Source: Dryococelus australis (lineage: Eukaryota; Arthropoda; Insecta; Phasmatodea; Phasmatidae). Taken from it: DNA of 64,000 bases. The stretch lies in NCBI GenBank assembly GCA_029891345.1, contig CM057000.1, positions 129,183,338-129,247,337 on the forward strand, in the 5' to 3' direction. The number at the start of each line of letters is the position of its first letter. The stretch's first letter is position 1. The notes beneath the pieces were generated by a model, which saw only the letters and a program-made list of their open reading frames with translations, did no database searches and had not been told where the DNA came from. The translations under genes were made by a program, and so were the position numbers. Positions 21,131-32,768 of the stretch are shown here, piece after piece.

Positions 21131-24100
21131 GCGACATGGCAGAAAAGGAGAGCGCTGAGAGCGTCCGAGGTCAGTCGCCCACCAGGGACGTGGAAAAGGA
21201 GAGCGCCGAGAGCGTCCGAGGACAGTCGCCCACCAGGGACGTGGAAAAGGAGAGCGCCGAGAGCGTCCGAGGACAGTCGCCCACCAGGGACGTGCAAAAG
21301 GAGAGCGCCGAGAGCGTCCGAGGACAGTCGCCCGCCAGGGACGTGGAAAAGGAGAGCGCCGAGAGCGTCCGAGGACAGTCGCCCGCCAGGGACGTGGAAA
21401 AGGAGAGCGCCGAGAGCGTCCGAGGACAGTCGCCCGCCAGGGACGTGGAAAAGGAGAGCGTCCGAGGACAGTCGCCCATCAGGGACGTGGAAAAGGAGAG
21501 CGTCCGAGGACAGTCGCTTACCAGGGACGTGGAAAAGGAGAGCGCCGAGAGCGTGCGAGAACAGTCGCCCACCAGGGACGTGGAAACCCGCCAGAGACGT
21601 GGAAAAGAAGAACGCCGAGAGCGTCCGAGGACAGTCGCCCGCCAGGGACGTGGAAAAGGAGAGCGCCGAGAGCGTCCGAGGACAGTCGCCCGCCAGGGAC
21701 GTGGAAAAGGAGAGCGCCGAGAGCGTCCGGGGACAGTCGCCCGCCAGGGACGTGGAAAAGGAGAGCGCCGAGAGCGTCCGAGGACAGTCGCCCGGAAGGG
21801 CCGTGGAAAAGGAGAGCGCCGAGAGCGTCCGAGGACAGTCGCCCACCAGGGACGTGGAACAGGAGAGCGCCGAGAGCGTCCGAGAACAGTCGCCCCAGGG
21901 ACGTGGAAAAGGAGAGCGCCGAGAGCGTCCGAGGACAGTCGCCCGCCAGGGACGTGGAAAAGGAGAGCGCCGAGAGCGTCCGAGGACAGTCGCCACCAGG
22001 GACGTGGAAAAGGAGAGGCGCGCGAGATGCGTCCGAGGACAGTCGCCCGCCAGGGACGTGGAAAAGGAGAGCGCCGAGAGCGTCCGAGGACAGTCGCCCC
22101 AGGGACGTGGAAAAGGAGAGCGCCGAGAGCGTCCGAGGACAGTCGCCCGCCAGGGACGTGGAAAAGGAGAGCGCCGAGAGTCCGAGGACAGTCGCCCGCC
22201 AGGGACGTGGAAAAGGAGAGCGCGAGAGCGTCCGAGGACAGTCGCCACAGGACGTGAAAAGGAGAGCCGAAGTCGAGGACAGTCGCCCCCAGGACGTGGA
22301 AAAGGAGAGCGCCGAAGCGTCCGAGGACAGTCGCCCACCAGGACGTGGAAAAGAGGCGCCGAGAGCGTCGAGGACAGTCGCCCCAGGGACTGGAAAAGGA
22401 GAGCGCCGAGAGCGTCCGAGGACAGTCGCCCCAGGGACGTGGAAAAGGAGAGCGCGCGAGAGGTCGAGGACATCGCCCACAGGACGTGGAAAAGGAGAGC
22501 GCCGGGACAGTCGCCACAGGACGTGGAAAAGGAGAGCGCGAGACGTCGAGGCAGTCGCCCCAGGACGTGGAAAAGGAAGCGCCGAGAGCGTCCGAGGACA
22601 GTCGCCCCCAGGGACGTGAAAGGAGCGCGAGAGGTCGAGGACAGTCGCCCCAGGGACTGGAAAAGGAGAGCGCCGAGACGTCCGAGGACTCGCCCACAGG
22701 GACGTGAAAAGGAGCGTCCGAGACAGTCGCCCCAGGGACGTGGAAAAGGAGAGCGCCGAGAGCGTCCGAGGACAGTCGCCGAGGACAGTCGCCCCAGGGA
22801 CGTGGAAAAGGAGAGCGCCGAGAGCGTCCGAGGACAGTCGCCCCAGGGACGTGGAAAAGGAGAGCGCCGAGAGCGTCCGAGGACAGTCGCCCACAGGGAC
22901 GTGGAAAAGGAGAGCGCCGAGAGCGTCCGAGGACAGTCGCCCATCAGGGACGTGGAAAAGGAGAGCGCCGAGAGCGTCCGAGGACAGTCGCCCGCCAGGG
23001 ACGTGGAAAAGGAGAGCGCCGAGAGCGTCCGAGGACAGTCGTCCGCCAGGGACGTGGAAAAGGAGAGCGCGAGAGCGTCCGAGGACAGTCGCCCAACAGA
23101 GACGTGGAAAAGAGAGCGCCGAGAGCGTCCGAGGACAGTCGCCCGCAGGGACGTCGAAAAGGAGAGCGCCGAGAGCGTCGAGGACAGTCGCCAACAGGGA
23201 CGTGGAAAGTTGAGCGTCCGAGGACAGTCGCCCGCAAGGGACGTGGAAAGGAGAGCGCCGAGAGCGTCCGAGGACAGTCGCCCGCCAGGGACGTGGAAAA
23301 GGAGAGCGCCGAGAGCGTCCGAGGACAGTCGCCCATCAGGGACGTGGAAAAGGAGAGCGTCCGAGGACAGTCGCCCATCATGGACGTGGAAAAGGAGAGC
23401 GCCGAGAGCGTCCGAGGACAGTCGCTCACCAGGGACGTGGAAAAGGAGAGCGCCGAGAGCGTCCGAGGACAGTCGCCCGCCAGGGACGTGGAAAAGGAGA
23501 GCGCCGAGAGCGTCCGAGGACAGTCGCCCTCCAGGGACGTGGAAAAGGAGAGCGCCGAGAGCGTCCGAGGACAGTCGCCCACCAGGGACGTGGAAAAGGA
23601 GAGCGCCGAACGCGTCGAGGACAGTCGCCCACAGGGACGTGGAAAAGGAGAGCGCGAGTGTCCGAGGACAGTCGCTCACCAGGGACGTGGAAAAGGAGAG
23701 CACCGAGAGCGTCCGAGGACAGTCGCCCATCAGGGACGTGGAAAAGGAGAGCGCCGAGAGCGTCCGAGGACAGTCGCCCATCAGGGACGTGGAAAAGGAG
23801 AGCGTCCGAGGACAGTCGCCATCAGGGACGTTGAAAAGGAGAGCGTCCGAGGACAGTCGCCCACCAGGGACGTGGAAAAGGAGAGCGCCGAGCGCGTCCG
23901 AGGACAGTCGCCCCCCAGGGACGTGGAAAAGGAGAGCGCCGAGAGCGTCCGAGGGCAGTCGCCCATCAGGGACGTAGAAAAGGAGAGCGCCGAGAGCGTC
24001 CGAGGACAGTCGCCCAACAGCGAGTGGAAAAAGAGAGCGACGAGAGCGTTCGAGGACAGTCGCCCACCAGGGACGTGGAAAAGGAGAGCGCGAAGCGTCC

Positions 24101-26528
24101 GAGGACAGTCGCCCACCAGGGACGTGGAAAAGGAGAGCGCCGAATGCGTCCGAGGACAGTCGCTCACCAGGGACGTGGAAAAGGAGAGCGCCGAGAGCGT
24201 CCGAGGACAGTCGCCCGCCAGGGACGTGGAAAAGGAGAACGCCGAGAGCGTCCGAGGACAGTCGCCCGCCAGGGACGTGGAAAAGGAGACGTCGAGGACA
24301 ATCGCCATCGACGTGAAAGGAGGCGTCCGAGGACAGTCGCTCACCAAGGACGTAAAAAAGGAGAGCGCCGAGAGCGTACGAGGACAGTCGCCCGCCAGGG
24401 ACGTGGAAAAGGAGAGCGCCGAGAGCGTCCGAGGACAGTCGCCCATCAGGGACGTGGAAAAGGAGAGCGTCCGAGGACAGTCGCCCCAGGGACGTGGAAA
24501 AGGAGAGCGCGCGAGAGCGTCCGAGGACAGTCGCCCACCAGGGACGTGGAAAAGGAGAGCGCCGAGAGCGTCCGAGGACAGTCGCCCCAGGGACGTGGAA
24601 AAGAGAGCGCCGAGAGCGTCCGAGGACAGTCGCCCACAGGGACGTGGAAAAGGAGAGCGCCGAGAGCGTCCGAGGACAGTCGCCCGCCAGGGACGTGGAA
24701 AAGGAGAGCGCCGAGAGCGTCCGAGGACAGTCGCCCATCAGGGACGTGGAAAAGAGAGCGCAGGACAGTCGCTGGCGGGAAGGAGAGCGTCCGAGGACAG
24801 TCGCCCACAGGGACGTGGAAAAGGAGAGGAAGCGTCCGAGGACAGTCGCCCACCAGGACGTGGAAAAGGAGAGCACCGAAGAGCGTCCGAGGACGTCGCC
24901 GCAGGGCTCAGGGACGTGGAAAAGGAGAGCGCCGAGAGCGTCCGAGGACAGTCGCCCACAGGGACGTGGAAAAGGAGAGCGCCGAGAGCGTCCGAGGACA
25001 GTCGCCCACCAGGGACGTGGAAAAGGAGAGCGCCGAGAGCGTCCGAGGACAGTCGCCCGCCAGGGACGTGGAAAGGAGAGCGCCGAGAGCGTCGAGGACA
25101 GTCGCCATCAGGGACGTGGAAAAGGAGAGCGCCGAGAGCGTCGAGGACAGTGGCCCGCTCAGGGACGTGGAAAAAGGCGAGAGCGTCCGAGGACAGTCGC
25201 CCCCAGGGACGTGGAAAGGAGAGCGCCGAAGCGTCCGAGGACAGTCGCCCACCAGGGACGTGGAAAAGGAGAGCGCCGAAGCGTCCGAGGACAGTCGCCA
25301 CCAGGGACGTGGAAAAGGAGAGCCGAGAGCGTCCGAGGACAGTCGCCCACAGGGACGTGGAAAAGGAGAGCGCCGAGAGCGTCCGAGGACAGTCGCCCAT
25401 CAGGACGTGGAAAAGGAGAGCGTCCGAGGACAGTCGCCCATCAGGGACGTTGGAAAAGGAGAGCGCCGAAGCGTCCGAGGACAGTCGCCCCCCAGGGACG
25501 TGGAAAAGGAGAGCGCCGAGAGCGTCCGAGGACAGTGCCCACCAGGGACGTGGAAAAGGAGAGCGCCGAAGCGTCCGAGGACAGTCGCCCCCAGGGACGT
25601 GGAAAAGGAGAGCGCCGAGGCGTCCGAGGACAGTCGCCCACCAGGACGTGGAAAAAAGGAGACGCCGGGCCCGTGAAAAGAAGCGTCCGAGGACAGTCGC
25701 CCGCAGGGACGTGGAAAAGGAGAGCGCCGAGAGCGTCCGAGGACAGTCGCCCACAGGGACGTGGAAAAAGGAGAGCGTCCGAGGACAGTCGCCACCAGGG
25801 ACGTGGAAAAGGAGAGCGCCGAGAGCGTCCAGACAGTCGCCCCCAGGACGTGGAAAAGGAGAGCGCCGAGAGCGTCGAGGACAGTCGCCCCCAGGGACGT
25901 GGAAAAGGAGAGCGCCGAAGCGTCCGAGGACAGTCGCCCCCAGGGACGTGGAAAAGGAGGAGGCGTCCGAGGACAGTCGCCCACCAGGGACGTGGAAAAG
26001 GAGAGCGCCGAGAGCGTCCGAGGACAGTGCCCACCAGGACGGAAAAGGAGACGCCGAGACGTCGCCCGGGAGGAAAGGAGAGCGCCGAGAGCGTCCGAGA
26101 CAGTGCCCACCAGGGACGTGGAAAAGGAGAGCGCCGAGGACAGTCCCCCCCAGGGACGTGGAAAAGAGAGCGCCGAGAGCGTCCGAGGACAGTCGCCCAC
26201 AGGACGTGGAAAAGGAGAGCCCGAGAGCGTCCGAGGACAGTCGCCCACAGGGATGGAAAAGAGAGCGCCGAGAGGTCCGAGACAGTCGCCCGCAGGGACG
26301 TGGAAAAGGGAGCGCCGAGAGCGTCCGAGGACAGTCGCCCCATCAGGGACGTGAAAAAAGGGCAGCGTCCGAGGACAGTCGCTCACCAGGGACGTGGAAA
26401 AGGAGAGCGCCGAGAACGTCCGAGGACAGTCGCCCGCCAGGGACGTGGAAAAGGAGAGCGCCGAGAGCGTCCGAGGACAGCATCGCTCGCCGAGGAGGAC
26501 GGGATAAGGAGAGCGCCGAGACTTTAAT
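21131..26528. repeat. Large minisatellite, 51-bp (17-codon) unit
   Basis: About 5.4 kb and roughly 105-110 tandem copies of a GC-rich unit that translates as ESAESVRGQSPTRDVEK on the plus strand and LGALLFHVPGGRLSSDA on the minus strand. A recurring 42-bp variant lacks nine bases (three codons, AES). It appears near 21460, 21500, 23360, 23790-23850, 24460, 25410, 25770 and 26370. Because unit and variant are multiples of three and stop-free, very long open frames arise: plus 21136-22257 (373 codons, starting gacATGG), 21599-23977, 23104-26553, and minus 24876-21073 (1267 codons). The blocks 22200-22720 and 24760-26350 are rich in single-base indels. The repeat is certain. Whether any frame is a gene is not; no unique coding sequence adjoins it. 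Confidence 0.95.
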
Positions 26529-27314
26529 ACCTCCGAGATACCACCATCCTTGAAATACTCATTAAATTAAAAATTAATAAAAATAAAAGAATTATAACTG
26601 CTTAGTTCTCCAGAAATTTACGTAGCTAAATAAATTATTATTGTTAAAGAATAGTAAAAATTGTATGGACAATGTTCTAGAGCTCGGACGAAATTAATAA
26701 GGGTAAGTTACATATTCTCACAAATCAAAACCAAGAACAAGGAAAAAGTCCTTCTATTAAAATATCATTCACGTTAACTCTTAGTAGAAATTAAAATATT
26801 TTGAAAACATTCAAGGTTTTCAAATTATATGCTCCGACAGTTAATGAGTCTTGTGTGCGCAGACCTCTGGTTCCCATCTTAATTTTTAAAAATATACTTA
26901 ATAGAGTGCTTCTTTAAAATTCATGAAAACTGAAGTTTGCACCTCGGTTGACTAGGATAGGCGCTTCAAGTTTTAATATAGAGCTGGCATCATCTGTATA
27001 TGTGCGGGATTCGCACCTCCATCATGGCGCCGGCGCTTCGCTGAACGGCGTCCTTTGGTCGTCTGGAACCACTAAAATAACATCTACCTATTTTGAAACT
27101 CAGCCCTCTTCTATATTGGCTGGCTTCAAAACCTATACTTAAATTTCTGGGGACGAAATCACATCCTGAACTTCCGCTGGCGCTGAGGATATTAAAGCTA
27201 AAATCCCAGCGTAAATTCGGCGGACCACTCGTTCAAACGTTCCTTCCAGAAGCCCCTGAGTTCCGGCAACTATCTCTCGAACTATCTTAACATGGAGAAC
27301 TACTTCCGGTAGAA
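26529..27314. other. Non-coding DNA, no gene seen
   Basis: AT-rich on the left and moderately GC-rich from 26980 to 27270. Two overlapping short plus-strand open frames (26948-27142 and 27093-27290) are unrecognised. Confidence 0.45.
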
Positions 27315-27865
27315 ATCTATACTAATATTATAAAGAGGTAATGTCAGTCTGTATATCTGCTTATGTGTCTCGGGTAATATCGTAAACTACACGGCCGATT
27401 TTTATAATTCTTTCACTATTGGAAAACTACACACTTCCAGATGGACATAGGCATACATCAGGTGGGACCAAAGAGGCACAGTGGGTATAGTAATGCCACG
27501 TGGAGCGGCAGTGACCTAGTGACTAGAGAACTCTCAAGTGGTGCTGCAGTGGCTCGATGGATACGAATATATAAAGTGGGGCCAGTGCCCAGTGTGGCCC
27601 GGGGTGGATAGAAATATATCAAGTGGGGACACAGTGGCCCAGTGGATAGAAATATATCAAGTGGGACCACAGAGGCCCAGTGGATAGAAATATATCAAGT
27701 GGGGACACAGTGGCCCAGTGGATAGAAATATATCAAGTGGGTCCACATATCCCAGTGATCTTATATTATTATAATATTATAAATTCGCGGGTAGTCGCAA
27801 ACATATAGGTATATATTTTAATAACCTCATAAAACCTGAGGGAAGCGATGCCCGGCTGTTGGTAA
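27315..27865. mobile_element. Helitron-like non-autonomous repeat (candidate)
   Basis: From 27315 the sequence reads tctatactaatattataaag, then 'tcgtaaactacacggccgattttt' in parts and 'aattctttcactattggaaa'. From memory this is a widespread arthropod repeat start often classed with non-autonomous Helitrons. Around 27785-27860 an end-like stretch (gaagcgatgcccggctgttgg) resembles the GC-rich hairpin side. A minisatellite lies between. Helitrons start TC and end CTRR; the TC is present, and a clear CTRR end is not. No Rep/helicase is encoded. The class is uncertain. Confidence 0.35.
27545..27757. repeat. Minisatellite, ~38-bp unit
   Basis: About five tandem copies built on cagtggatagaaatatatca followed by agtggggacacagtggcc. 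Copies alternate between 'gggacacagtgg' and 'gaccacagagg'. Degenerate units extend left to about 27455. It sits inside the Helitron-like repeat. Confidence 0.85.
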
Positions 27866-28837
27866 ATAGTAAAAGAACAAAAATATTAAATACCAGTAAA
27901 ATAATAAAGAGAAATAAATAATTAAATTCCGAAAATTAAGAAATTAATACTAAAAAATAACATGATATAAATTTATTCATTAAGATATTTAGGTCAGAAT
28001 ATATTAGATCTCGGAATACTATTTAAAATAGCATAGAGCTTGATAAAATAAAATGGATGTGTGGTTTACAAAATTATTAATACATAATTTCAACTTTACT
28101 GAAAGTTAAATTGTACGGTTGAAAAATTATTATTCAATGAAAATATGATAATGTCCAAAACATGTGAGACAGATTAATATTCTTTAAAAAGAAACGCATA
28201 CTGAACTTGATATAGTGAAGCACTATAACGTGCCAATAACATCGTCACGCATGCACTTATTTAAGAAGTTTATAGGTAAGTAATAAGCCTTTTCATGTCA
28301 GAAATATCGAAGCCTTAGTTATCCTTCAATGAGACACACGCACACTTCTGAGATGGTGTAGACGATTGCTTGGTTTGATTTGAAAATCTTAAACAGGCAC
28401 TGAGGACTTCGCAAAAGTCAGCAGTTGCCGAAAACGTAGTTGTAATGCCATGCTATGTTTGGCCGGAACAGCTTCCCTGAATATGGTATCTTGTTTTGGC
28501 TGGACCAGATTGATTAAAGATTTTAATTCAACCGGGAACATTATTGTGAAATTTTCATATTTCCCACCGAGTACCTTGAATTTCAGAGTTTTAATACGAT
28601 TTTTTTTTAATCGAAAATTTGCTTATCATTAAAATGTACACAAACGAAATTAAAACGTCTACGTCTTGTCCAATAGTGACATAGCGCAATATACAGTGCG
28701 GGAGGAAATTGCTAGAAAAAGGAATGAATACAAAAAAATTAGAAGGAAATTTTGTCCATTGATTATGATTGGCTAACACTTGGTTACCTTACACCGGTAT
28801 GTTGAAGTTGGTTCACCATCACGCGTGGAAAATCTAC
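27866..28837. other. AT-rich non-coding DNA
   Basis: I see no gene, RNA gene or repeat structure here beyond AT-richness. Confidence 0.5.
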
Positions 28838-29386
28838 CAAAAAGTAATTGGGCACTTGTCCACAATGTTTGCTCGGTGGTTGTCACCCCATTAGAATCTC
28901 GTAGTGCCACCTCTTGCGGCTATAACAGCAGCCACCCTGTCTGGCATGCTCTCTACGAGCGTTTGCAGGACATCCACGGGATTCGTCGCCATTCCTCTTG
29001 CAACCATTCCATGAGTTGAGCAATGGATTTTGGCCGCGCCGGACGAGCCCTCGCCCGGCGATCCAATTCGTCCCAAATATGTTCTATGGGGTTGAGGTCG
29101 GGGCTCTGGGCGGGCCAGTCCAATCGGCCAACATTGTTGTCGGCATACCACTGCATAGTAGCCCTTGCAACATGGCACCTGGCATTGTCATCCTGGAAGT
29201 AACACGGGTCCATTCCGTAAAAACGCCACAATGTTGGGAGTATTTCATTATCCAGAATGTTACAATAGGCCTCTGTGTTCATGCTACCTTGGACAAACAC
29301 CAGCGGTCCTACGCCGAAGGCCGTGAAACACAAGTCAACTGACATACAGAATTACCTATCTTCACGGGTACCCAATTACTTTTTGG
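28838..29386 (-). mobile_element. Internally deleted Tc1/mariner element (DD34E)
   Basis: 549 bp flanked by TA (28836-28837, 29387-29388), with inverted ends CCAAAAAGTAATTGGG at both sides. It keeps only the C-terminal part of a Tc1-type transposase on the minus strand, so it is about one third of a normal 1.6-kb element. The N-terminal HTH domains and the first catalytic Asp are gone. A cut-and-paste transposase of this type would act on TA targets, but this copy cannot make one. Confidence 0.9.
28891..29345 (-). pseudogene. Tc1 transposase, C-terminal part
   Basis: The frame 29345-28953 holds the second catalytic Asp in QDDNARCHVAR and the Glu in DLNPIEHIWDEL, with 34 residues between them, which is the DD34E spacing of Tc1. 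The true C-terminus, LVESMPDRVAAVIAARGG then TTRF, is in another frame and ends at 28891, so a frameshift lies near 28,990. The family usually ends 'SMPRRVQAVI.ARGG.T.Y', which fits. Confidence 0.9.
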
Positions 29387-31250
29387 TAGATAGTGCATAT
29401 TTATGTCGCCGAGTGAACACACAGCTGCGCGGGCTACCTGAACAGGACATGTGAGGCATTCGGTAGCTCAGACGGTTACTTTAAATTTAAATTTTTGTTT
29501 CTTTAAACGTCTAACTACATTAGAGAGTTAATGCTCAGATGACACAAGCCAGTATACCCAGAGGCCAACGACTGGAGCAAAAAAATTGTTCTACCGATCT
29601 TTTGCGCAAGCCAGGTTTATTTGACAAAAACCAAGAATAAAGTTTGTCCCAGCTAAATTGAGCTCAGCACATTAAGTTACCACGTATTTAGTTTATTTGA
29701 GGAATGTTGTACGGAAGGTGATGATTTTGTACGCACGCATTTTATTATTAACCTATTCGCTAAATTTTAATTAAGAAAGGGGATCAGCATCTTGGTTATT
29801 TATACTGATGAAAATTCAGAGCCTTAAAGCAGTCATTAACTTTGGATCATAATCTCTTATCGTCAAATGAGAATTGTTTCTTCCTTTCCTTTAGTAAATC
29901 CTTGAATGCTAATTTTAATGAGTGCACTTTTTTTTTGTATTGTTCATTGAAGCAGTTAGTTTTCTTGATAATTCGTGAAAGGGTTGTGCTTCTGTTTAAT
30001 TATGTTCTGTACTACAAGTGTTCTCATACAAAAGGTACGAGAAAAATGTTTTGCGAGTCTTTTAATCCATTGCAGTGCTGTGTCTATGTGTACTTGATAC
30101 GTAATTATCTGATATAAAAGACAAGGGTCACAGTATACGAGGGTATACTTACTGGCTAAGTCCTCATTTAAAGATAATTCTTAACATCTATATTTTGCTT
30201 CATTCTGAAATTTATGTATTTTCACACGCCCGCATTCCCAGGAGAAATTCCAGCTTCGCCTCCCCTCTTTTCCCTTCTGTTCCTGACGCCTAAATGTCTA
30301 GAGGTGACTGGGCTACGCGCTTGGTATCGGGGGGGTCGAAGCTCTATAGGGATTTCGTGGGCCACTAAATTATGAGGTAGAAGGACTTCGCCAACTGTTG
30401 AAAAAATAAAAATAATGCTCTTTAATAAAGAAAGCTGTATATTTTATAAACAGTGTAACTATTTTTAAATATACTTAACTCACAAATACATAAAGTTTAA
30501 TTATTCTCATCATTCATAAAATACATTATTTTTATGTAGGCATGCACTGTCAGTGCCTGAGCGTTGAGTTTTTCACTCGTTTTGTATCCGTTGTTATGTT
30601 CGTTGCGAGAGAAGTAGGATAATGTTTGCAACCAATTGCAGGAATTGGAATAATTGAGCTTTATTAAATTTTCAAATGCTGATTGCCTAAGAATAAATGG
30701 CACAAGAGTTATTGATATCAGCGACAATGCCTTTTCAAAATAAATACATATGTATAATTAGCATCTTATAAATTATGCAGTTAACAGAGTAGCCAACCTA
30801 TTATTCTCTACCATCAATTGTTAAACACACATTTAGTTCCATCTTACCGTTTGTAAAGGCAGCATTTAATTATAACATTTTTACCAAATTGTTATTAGTA
30901 GTAACTAAAACGTCTGTCCGAAAATTGAAATAATTGTGTTTTAAGAGTTGAACGGTTGGCAGCAAATTCTACCTAATAGCCCAAACAGAGGAAAATGACG
31001 ACCCGCCAAAACAGCATTGAGCTTCTCTGTATCTTACTTGTTTTGTGCTTGGTATTTTACCCTCAACCCTACAGCTCTTTAGTCCTCTCTGCCACATACA
31101 CAACATTTTACTGAAAGAAATACAATCAAAAATATAATTCTTAACTATCCACATAGTGTTTTAATAAATAGGAATTTACAGATTGGCGCTGTATCTTTTC
31201 CACATAGTTACATATTCCCAGTAGTATATAATAATAGTATAACTGTAGAG
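29387..31250. other. Non-coding DNA with one tRNA-like A-box block
   Basis: At 29453-29492 gaggcattcggtagctcaga is followed by cggttactttaaattt. The same block occurs at 33800-33838. TAGCTCAGACG fits a polymerase III A box, so it may be a truncated SINE head. No gene was recognised in the rest. The open frame 29842-30117 is AT-driven. Confidence 0.4.
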
Positions 31251-31645
31251 ACATGCGCGTTCTCGTCTCAGAGGTCATACCGCTTTACTTGGAGTTTTCC
31301 CCTGTTTCTCTTCGGGCGGTGGCCAGGGTGGAATCAAGTTTCTTACCTCATCTATACCTCCGGGCTGGTCTTAATTAATACACGACACACTTGTGCAAGG
31401 TCCGCCACAGCGGCCGGTATACGGGCTAGTGTGGCACCCGTCATGGCATTCCCCGCCTTGTACGGCCGGATTTCCTACCAGGTTTGGTAACTGGGCATGT
31501 CCTATTTTTTCGTGGCAGGTTCCACACAGTCTTTCGCACCTGGCCAATCACGTCGCAGTTTCAGAGTGTAGGACGCTCCCATTGGCTACTACTTGGAAAC
31601 ACGAGTTTGTGAAGAAAGCGAAAAGGACGCCTCCATCTTGATTAT
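31251..31645. promoter_or_regulatory. GC-richer patch with opposed CCAAT boxes
   Basis: CCAAT in tggccaatca lies at 31541-31550. An inverted copy, attggct, lies at 31581-31587. They are 37 bp apart in a patch that is richer in GC than both flanks. Paired CCAAT boxes of this kind mark NF-Y-bound promoters. An 82-codon open frame (31393-31641) covers the patch but is unrecognised, and no first exon could be identified. Confidence 0.28.
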
Positions 31646-32296
31646 ACATCCGTGAGGTTGATACTTCAGCTAATAGATTTAAAATACGACAACGATGAAT
31701 AATATTGGCTAAGACAACTTTTAATTACTTTTTAAAACCGTTCTAAATACTTAAAAAATTACCTACTCTATGAAAATATTAATTCGAAGTATTTACCGTA
31801 TATACAATACATAAACTAAAAGCTAGCGTGTGAACTGGTCGTACAATGGTAAAGTTGCGGCGTCTGCTACACTAGTGCATTTTTTTGGGCGTGAGTTCAA
31901 AACCCCGTCGGACCCTATTTTGCAACCGGTAAGTAATTGTAGTCAAAATTAAAAATAACACACTCTTAATCTAGTGATTAAGCCATTTTCAAGGAAATGA
32001 ACGACCAGTAAGCAATAAATTTATGTAAAAGGTAAACAGTAATATATCAATATTAAAGTATGCTAGCTAGTAATTTCATAGGCTTACGCAAGTAACGAAC
32101 TGGTAGCAGTTTCCACGAATGGAGTTCATATTTACTACAAACCACACACTGCGCACCCACCGAGGGTGACAAATGCTAGTATGCGAACTGTCGTGTAATA
32201 TGAATCTTCTATGGCGGCTTATATAGCGGCTGGTATACCAGCTCGTACACCAGGGCTTGTAGAAGATTTTAGAAGAACCAAGTACGGCAGCAGGTA
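31646..32296. other. AT-rich DNA with a tRNA-like block
   Basis: 31835-31915 reads like a decayed tRNA-type sequence on the plus strand: tcgtacaatggtaaagttgc at the head and gtgagttcaaaaccccgtcg at the T-arm position. It is probably a SINE or tRNA pseudogene. No gene was found. Confidence 0.35.
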
Positions 32297-32525
32297 TAGC
32301 CTGTTCACGGTAAAGTGAGCACTTTTTAAGGCCCTTATAAATTTTTCCTTTCTTCAAATTTCCATCTTCCTGCTGATTTTTAATATGAACATTGCAGTGT
32401 GACCAATAAACACATTTCACCACCACCAAAATATAATGCCTTCGGCTGCAATAAGATATATTTATAGGCGGTTAATGACTGTTGGGAGGGCCTTAAAAAG
32501 TGCTCACTTTACCGTGAACAGCCTA
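32297..32525. mobile_element. Short pogo-like MITE, copy D
   Basis: 229 bp with TA on both sides (32295-32296, 32526-32527). The ends tgttcacggtaaagtgagca and tgctcactttaccgtgaaca are near-perfect inverted copies, so it is one of the best-preserved members. No coding capacity. Confidence 0.92.
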
Positions 32526-32768
32526 TAACGTGTAATATCAGCTTTACCTTCGCTTTCCTGTCCTCGTACCAGATGCCAAAAATCTACCCTCCAGATGGTT
32601 GTCATGCGCTTGTCGCACGGACTGTCTCGGCCCAACTTCTCTTCGCGCCACGGCGAACAGACTTCATATCCAATGTATACGTTTCACACGATGCACGCGC
32701 CTTGTTCGCGGCCTCGTAAAAACTTGGGTGTGGGGACTTCAGAGCCCCTTCGAACTACGACGGACATC
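32526..32768. other. GC-rich block, left part
   Basis: GC-rich DNA interrupted on its right by the element at 32769-33594 and seemingly continuing at 33595-33830. Open frames here (for example 32599-33048) run into the inserted element and are not supported as genes. Confidence 0.4.

Noticed and set aside
21073-24876. 1,267-codon minus-strand open frame as a protein-coding gene
   Set aside because: It is almost entirely the 51-bp repeat read in reverse, it overlaps equally open plus-strand frames, and it ends in a short unrelated tail. Openness follows from the stop-free unit.
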